The position numbers and the translations under genes are program-made. From Pseudoteredinibacter isoporae_A (GTDB taxonomy: Bacteria; Pseudomonadota; Gammaproteobacteria; Pseudomonadales; Cellvibrionaceae), in NCBI RefSeq assembly GCF_040372805.1, contig NZ_BAABWJ010000005.1, positions 124,001 through 188,000 on the forward strand: DNA of 64,000 nt. The letters are read 5' to 3'. The notes below the pieces were generated by a model. It was not told the DNA's origin, did not search any database, and worked only from the letters and a program-made list of their open reading frames with translations. Position 1 is the first letter of the stretch. Each line of letters starts with the position of its first letter. Below are positions 60,277-64,000 of the stretch, piece by piece.

Positions 60277-60619
60277 TTATTTAAAGATAAACTTACCTTT
60301 CATAATTGCCCAATGACCGGGAAAGGAGCAGAAAAAGTATGTCGCCTCCAGGCTGGAGCTTGCTTGAATCAAAGCTTATTTCAGTTTCCTCCCCACCACC
60401 AATAAGTTGAGTGGAAATCAGCACACGAGGGTCGCACACCGGCAAGTATTGCTTGTTCGCACCGGCCGCCATACTGGCGGTCACCTCTTTACAGCTGGCA
60501 CCTATGGCAATCTCCGCCTTGCCAAAACGCATCGCGTCATTCGCCTCGATTTCCACATCACAGGCGGCAAACGCGCTGCTGGCAAACATCAACAGAGGCA
60601 CCATATACACAGGTTTCAT
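60277..60619 (-). pseudogene. azurin (blue copper protein) pseudogene
   Basis: Starts normally: AGGGGG ribosome-binding site, ATG 60619 and signal peptide (KPVYMVPLLMFASSAFA). The mature part reads like azurin: ACDVEIEANDAMRF, then SCKEVT, with two cysteines 23 residues apart as in the azurin disulfide. Relative to Pseudomonas azurin about 31 residues are then missing in frame, removing the Gly45/His46 copper-ligand segment. Similarity resumes at MAAGANKQYLP and continues to SSKLQPGG. The open frame then drifts and stops at 60293. In the +1 frame the true azurin end, TYFFCSFPGHWAIMKG, with ligands Cys, His and Met, continues to a TAA at 60277-60279. So there are two lesions, a deletion and a frameshift near 60330. 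It cannot make a normal copper site as read. Confidence 0.85.
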
Positions 60620-61027
60620 AAGACACCCCCTAAACAAAATTGAGAATCACTAGTATTTAAAGCGGAAATCAATTCATATCCAATGACTTATAGCGACAAC
60701 GTATCGCAGGCTTGACCTTGCGCAATGGAATGGTCTTCAGGCGCTCAAGAAGCGAACAAACAGACACTCCCCTGTGACGTTCATCCCAATTTGGAGATAA
60801 CAAAGAATCTACGACTGAAGAACCACAGTGATAACGCGTCAAAGCACAAGACCCGGTTCACCTCAACACAGACTTAAGTGATCGCGTTTGGCGTCTCCTG
60901 TTGAAGTTTTTACGATACATTTCGTCTCTATAGGTGAGCCTGTTCAACTCAGCACGGCACGCAAAGCGAGTCATTTGGAAATGGCTTAGACACACCTAAC
61001 AACATTGTCGAACATAGGGCGACCCTA
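60620..61027. other. intergenic region upstream of the azurin remnant and the 61028 gene
   Basis: 408 bases with no gene I can support. A FNR half-site-like TTGAT (minus strand, near 60668-60672) precedes the azurin remnant, but the second half does not match. AGGG near 61015 may be the ribosome-binding site of the TTG-started gene at 61028. Confidence 0.35.
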
Positions 61028-61600
61028 TTGAAAACCTTTTACCGTTCCCTCAATACAAATGAACGATACGGGCTATTGCTTTCCCTGATTTCACTCATTG
61101 CCCTTTTCGCATTTTGGCTGTTTTACAAACCACCGCCCTACATTGCCATCCCACTAAACACCTTATCGAGCAATCAACTAACGGTTGTCATCCGCGGCGA
61201 CACGGCCTACCTGGTCGCCAAACGCCCTGAGAAAAAAACACTGAACATCGAAGAAGAAAAATCAGCGAACTCGACACCGCCTTACCGACTCTCGGCAAAA
61301 TTTGGAGGCTATGAATACCGAGTTTTCAGTGCAGATGCCAACTATGAATTGGTGTTGTTACCCTACGAAAAATATCGCTACCAAAGCATTTCCTGTCAAA
61401 AACTGATATTAATTTCAGAACGCTTTTTGCACCGAGGGAGATACATCAATGGCGGAATAAAATGCAATGAAGCTTCCGACCGATGGAAACGTGAGAACCT
61501 TGTTTACAACCTCGAAGGCGTTAGTCAAAGTGAATTCATTGCGGATTTATACACACCCGGGTTCGACTTGAATGAGACCGAGTTAAGAATTGGTCTCTGA
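61028..61600 (+). CDS. single-span membrane-anchored hypothetical protein
   Basis: A 190-residue protein with one N-terminal membrane helix (about 14-33, GLLLSLISLIALFAFWLFY) followed by a periplasmic, tyrosine- and lysine-rich beta-type domain containing two cysteines (about 124 and 145) that could form a disulfide. The start is a TTG at 61028; no in-frame ATG exists before the membrane helix. I recognise no family. It stands alone between the azurin remnant and the thiamine riboswitch, with AT-rich codon use. It may be accessory; the coding call rests on length, the membrane helix and composition. Confidence 0.55.
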   Translation: MKTFYRSLNTNERYGLLLSLISLIALFAFWLFYKPPPYIAIPLNTLSSNQLTVVIRGDTAYLVAKRPEKKTLNIEEEKSANSTPPYRLSAKFGGYEYRVFSADANYELVLLPYEKYRYQSISCQKLILISERFLHRGRYINGGIKCNEASDRWKRENLVYNLEGVSQSEFIADLYTPGFDLNETELRIGL

Positions 61601-61822
61601 CATAAAACAGACATTTCGTTTGCTGTTTTTAATGACAAAAATAGACATGTTCAAATTTCATTAGAGAGCAAACACGATGTATGCCTGGCTCTCATCGGCC
61701 ATCCATGCCACTCCAACATCACGCTGCCAGTGGTCATCTTCTTCGCCAGATCAACACAAACGAAAAATACATTGGCAGTTGATCTGGCGATTCAAATGAG
61801 TAGAATGGACCCCATCACGCGT

Positions 61823-61934
61823 CTTGTCGGGGTGCTGTGTGGATTATCTTCTCTACCGAAGACAGCCATACAGCTGAGATGGATTATCCAAACCCGTAGC
61901 ACCTGAACAGGTTAGTACCTGCGTAGGAAACAAG
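61823..61934 (+). ncRNA. TPP (thi-box) riboswitch
   Basis: Conserved THI-element segments occur in order: GGGGTGC (61829-61835), a P3 stem extension with GGATTATC, GCTGAGAT (61873-61880), AACCCGTAGCACCTGAAC, and GCGTAGGAAACAAG. The terminal helix P1 forms between CTTGT (61823-61827) and ACAAG (61930-61934). It lies 70 bases upstream of the thiC ATG and should lower thiC expression when thiamine pyrophosphate is plentiful. Downstream, AGGGG (61946-61950) can pair with CCCCT (61961-61965). Confidence 0.96.
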
Positions 61935-62004
61935 CCATTCTCACCAGGGGTATTGTCATTCCCCTCCGTCAGGCCGCATGTATTTTCTCTTTTTGGAGCA
62001 AAAC

Positions 62005-63906
62005 ATGTCTAAGCCGAACAGCCCTGTTACCTTTTTAAGTGAATCCGCCAGTGTCGACAGCCTGTCGACGAAGCCCCTGCCCAATTCTCAAAAAATCTAT
62101 GTGGAAGGCAGTCGGTCAGACATTCAAGTGGCCATGCGAGAAGTCAGCCAGTCCCCAACCCAACAACAAGACGGCTCCCAGGAAAAGAACCCTCCAATAC
62201 GCATCTACGATACTTCCGGACCCTATACCGACCCCAACATCTCGATAGATGTCCGCAAAGGCCTGACTCCACTGCGCAACACATGGATTCAGGAGCGTCA
62301 GGACTGCGATGAATTGTCAGCCTTCAGCTCTGACTACACTCAGCACCGAGCCCAGCATATAGGCCTGGACGCGCTGCGTTTTGATACCACACGCAAACCT
62401 CTGCGGGCCCAATCCGGTAAAAATGTGACGCAACTCCACTACGCCCGGCAGGGCATCATCACACCTGAAATGGAATACATCGCCATTCGAGAAAACCTGG
62501 CTCTTGAAAAATCCTCTATTGCCGAAGCCAATACTCAGCAACATCCCGGGCACAGTTTTGGGGCCAACACGCCGGAATTTATAACACCGGAATTCGTGCG
62601 TTCGGAAGTTGCCGCCGGCCGCGCGGTCATTCCCGCGAATATCAACCACCCTGAATCTGAGCCGATGATCATTGGTCGTAATTTTCTTGTAAAAATTAAT
62701 GCCAACATTGGGAACAGCGCTGTCAGCTCATCCATCGAGGAAGAAGTCGAGAAGCTGGTGTGGTCTACCCGTTGGGGCGGCGATACGGTTATGGATCTGT
62801 CCACGGGCAAAAATATTCATGAGACCCGAGAATGGATTGTTCGCAATTCTCCGGTCCCCATTGGCACCGTACCCATTTACCAGGCGTTGGAAAAAGTTGA
62901 TGGCATCGCAGAAAACCTCAGCTGGGAAATATTTCGCGACACGCTGATTGAACAGGCCGAACAAGGCGTGGACTATTTCACCATTCATGCTGGCGTGCTC
63001 TTACGTTATGTTCCCATGACCGCCAAACGCGTCACCGGTATTGTTTCCCGGGGTGGTTCCATCATGGCTAAGTGGTGTCTGGCACACCACAAAGAAAATT
63101 TTCTTTACACCCATTTTGAAGAAATCTGCGAGATCATGAAGGCCTATGATGTGACCTTCTCTCTCGGAGACGGTTTACGCCCAGGTTCAATAGCCGATGC
63201 CAACGACGACGCTCAGTTTGCCGAACTACGCACCTTGGGCGAGCTCACTCAAATAGCCTGGAAACACGACGTACAAGTGTTTATTGAAGGCCCAGGCCAT
63301 GTGCCCATGCACATGGTGAAAGAGAATATGGACGAACAGCTCAAGCATTGTCATGAGGCCCCCTTTTACACCTTAGGCCCACTGGTGACCGATATTTCTC
63401 CTGGATACGATCACTTTTCTTCCGGTATCGGTGCCGCGATGATTGGCTGGTATGGCTGCGCCATGCTCTGTTATGTGACCCCAAAAGAACACTTGGGCCT
63501 GCCGAATCGGGACGATGTCAAAGAAGGAATCATCACCTACAAGATTGCCGCTCACGCGGCTGATCTCGCCAAAGGCCACCCGGCTTCTCAGCTGCGTGAT
63601 AATGCCTTGTCAAAAGCGCGCTTTGAATTTCGCTGGGAAGATCAATTCAATCTCAGCTTGGACCCCGATCGCGCGCGCGCATTCCACGACGAAACCTTAC
63701 CGAAAGATTCGGCCAAGGTTGCTCACTTCTGTTCGATGTGCGGCCCTAAATTCTGCTCCATGAAAATTACCCAGGAAGTACGCGACTACGCTGCCGCGCA
63801 TCCTGAGTCGCTTGAGTCTCCGGAATCCCATTTTGCACAAGCTGGCATGGAGGAAATGGCCGAGAAGTTCAAAGCCAGCGGCAGTGAAATTTATCACGAG
63901 GTGTAG
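62005..63906 (+). CDS. thiC: phosphomethylpyrimidine synthase ThiC
   Basis: A 633-residue radical-SAM enzyme converting AIR to HMP-phosphate, the thiamine pyrimidine. Its unusual C-terminal [4Fe-4S] motif C-x2-C-x4-C is seen in CSMCGPKFC near residue 570. The core barrel has family motifs (MEYIAIREN, RGGSIMAKWCLAHH, EGPGHVPMHMV, FYTLGPLVTDISPGYDHFSSGIGAA). ATG 62005 has GGAG 6 bases upstream; an ATG at 61978 has none. It is controlled by the TPP riboswitch and followed 8 bases later by a putative thiO. Confidence 0.97.
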   Translation: MSKPNSPVTFLSESASVDSLSTKPLPNSQKIYVEGSRSDIQVAMREVSQSPTQQQDGSQEKNPPIRIYDTSGPYTDPNISIDVRKGLTPLRNTWIQERQDCDELSAFSSDYTQHRAQHIGLDALRFDTTRKPLRAQSGKNVTQLHYARQGIITPEMEYIAIRENLALEKSSIAEANTQQHPGHSFGANTPEFITPEFVRSEVAAGRAVIPANINHPESEPMIIGRNFLVKINANIGNSAVSSSIEEEVEKLVWSTRWGGDTVMDLSTGKNIHETREWIVRNSPVPIGTVPIYQALEKVDGIAENLSWEIFRDTLIEQAEQGVDYFTIHAGVLLRYVPMTAKRVTGIVSRGGSIMAKWCLAHHKENFLYTHFEEICEIMKAYDVTFSLGDGLRPGSIADANDDAQFAELRTLGELTQIAWKHDVQVFIEGPGHVPMHMVKENMDEQLKHCHEAPFYTLGPLVTDISPGYDHFSSGIGAAMIGWYGCAMLCYVTPKEHLGLPNRDDVKEGIITYKIAAHAADLAKGHPASQLRDNALSKARFEFRWEDQFNLSLDPDRARAFHDETLPKDSAKVAHFCSMCGPKFCSMKITQEVRDYAAAHPESLESPESHFAQAGMEEMAEKFKASGSEIYHEV

Positions 63907-63914
63907 GCGCATCC

Positions 63915-64000
63915 ATGAACCAATCGAGACAACACATCGCCATCGTCGGGGCCGGCATCATGGGCCGCTGCCTTGCATGGCGATTGTCTGACTCCGGTCA
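63915..64000 (+). CDS. thiO: start of FAD-dependent oxidase, probably glycine oxidase ThiO (partial)
   Basis: Only 28 codons are inside the window. They encode an N-terminal FAD-binding Rossmann start (HIAIVGAGIMGRCLAWRL, with G-x-G-x-x-G). Position 8 bases after thiC in a riboswitch-controlled thiamine operon favours ThiO, which makes the iminoglycine used for the thiazole ring. Another FAD oxidoreductase cannot be excluded from this fragment. Confidence 0.65.
   Translation, partial: MNQSRQHIAIVGAGIMGRCLAWRLSDSG

Noticed and set aside
60640..60680. FNR/Anr box upstream of the azurin remnant
   Set aside because: Only the TTGAT half-site matches; the opposite half does not fit ATCAA.

Overview
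The window looks like a chromosomal segment from a marine-type gammaproteobacterium of roughly 50% GC. The evidence is gene content and gene order. The block trmJ, iscR-iscS-iscU-iscA, hscB-hscA-fdx-iscX, ndk, rlmN, pilW/pilF, rodZ, ispG, hisS, yfgM, bamB, der follows the order known from Pseudomonas and relatives. Flanking genes (acnB, guaBA, xseA, suhB, purL, mltF, thiC) are those of a free-living aerobe. I cannot fix the genus; a Cellvibrionales/Oceanospirillales/Pseudomonadales-like lineage fits best. No CRISPR array, insertion sequence, prophage, rRNA or convincing tRNA gene was seen.

Layout. 1-5 kb: a class V aminotransferase divergent from an Lrp/AsnC regulator, a solitary AT-richer glycosyltransferase, miaE, a DUF1289 protein and a small conserved-looking protein. 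5.4-11.1 kb: acnB with terminator, then a Cache-like/PAS/GGDEF/EAL signalling gene cut by an in-frame TAA. 11.2-16.1 kb: small membrane proteins, including a 41-residue one under a perfect FNR/Anr box, and a TetR-controlled dienoyl-CoA module (isomerase, NTF2-like protein, FadH). 16.2-21.8 kb: tdk, an S9 peptidase and guaBA on the minus strand. 22.2-25.7 kb: xseA, then two predicted lipoproteins (a Nudix hydrolase and an alkaline phosphatase). 25.8-42.3 kb: the der-to-trmJ block, covering Fe-S assembly, RNA modification, envelope assembly, isoprenoid synthesis and histidyl-tRNA. 42.5-54 kb: suhB, an NSS transporter, a thioesterase-like protein, an ABC exporter, a DEAD-box helicase, a TonB_C-domain protein and several poorly characterised genes. 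54-64 kb: purL, mltF, a broken azurin gene, an orphan membrane protein, and a TPP riboswitch controlling thiC and the start of thiO.

How the genes work together. IscS/IscU/IscA/HscBA/Fdx build Fe-S clusters used in this same window by AcnB, FadH, IspG, RlmN and ThiC. GuaB and GuaA make GMP, and PurL acts earlier in purine synthesis. The isomerase/FadH pair would clear conjugated and odd-position double bonds during fatty-acid beta-oxidation.

Most unusual points: (1) a CcoM-like 41-residue membrane protein with a class-II-spaced FNR/Anr site; (2) an azurin gene with an in-frame deletion and a frameshift; (3) a dual c-di-GMP enzyme interrupted by one stop codon; (4) terminator-like hairpins just upstream of the start codons of hscB, guaA and the S9 peptidase; (5) a Nudix hydrolase predicted to be a lipoprotein, in tandem with a lipoprotein phosphatase. 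I found nothing I can defend as a wholly new multi-gene system; the items above are the best leads.
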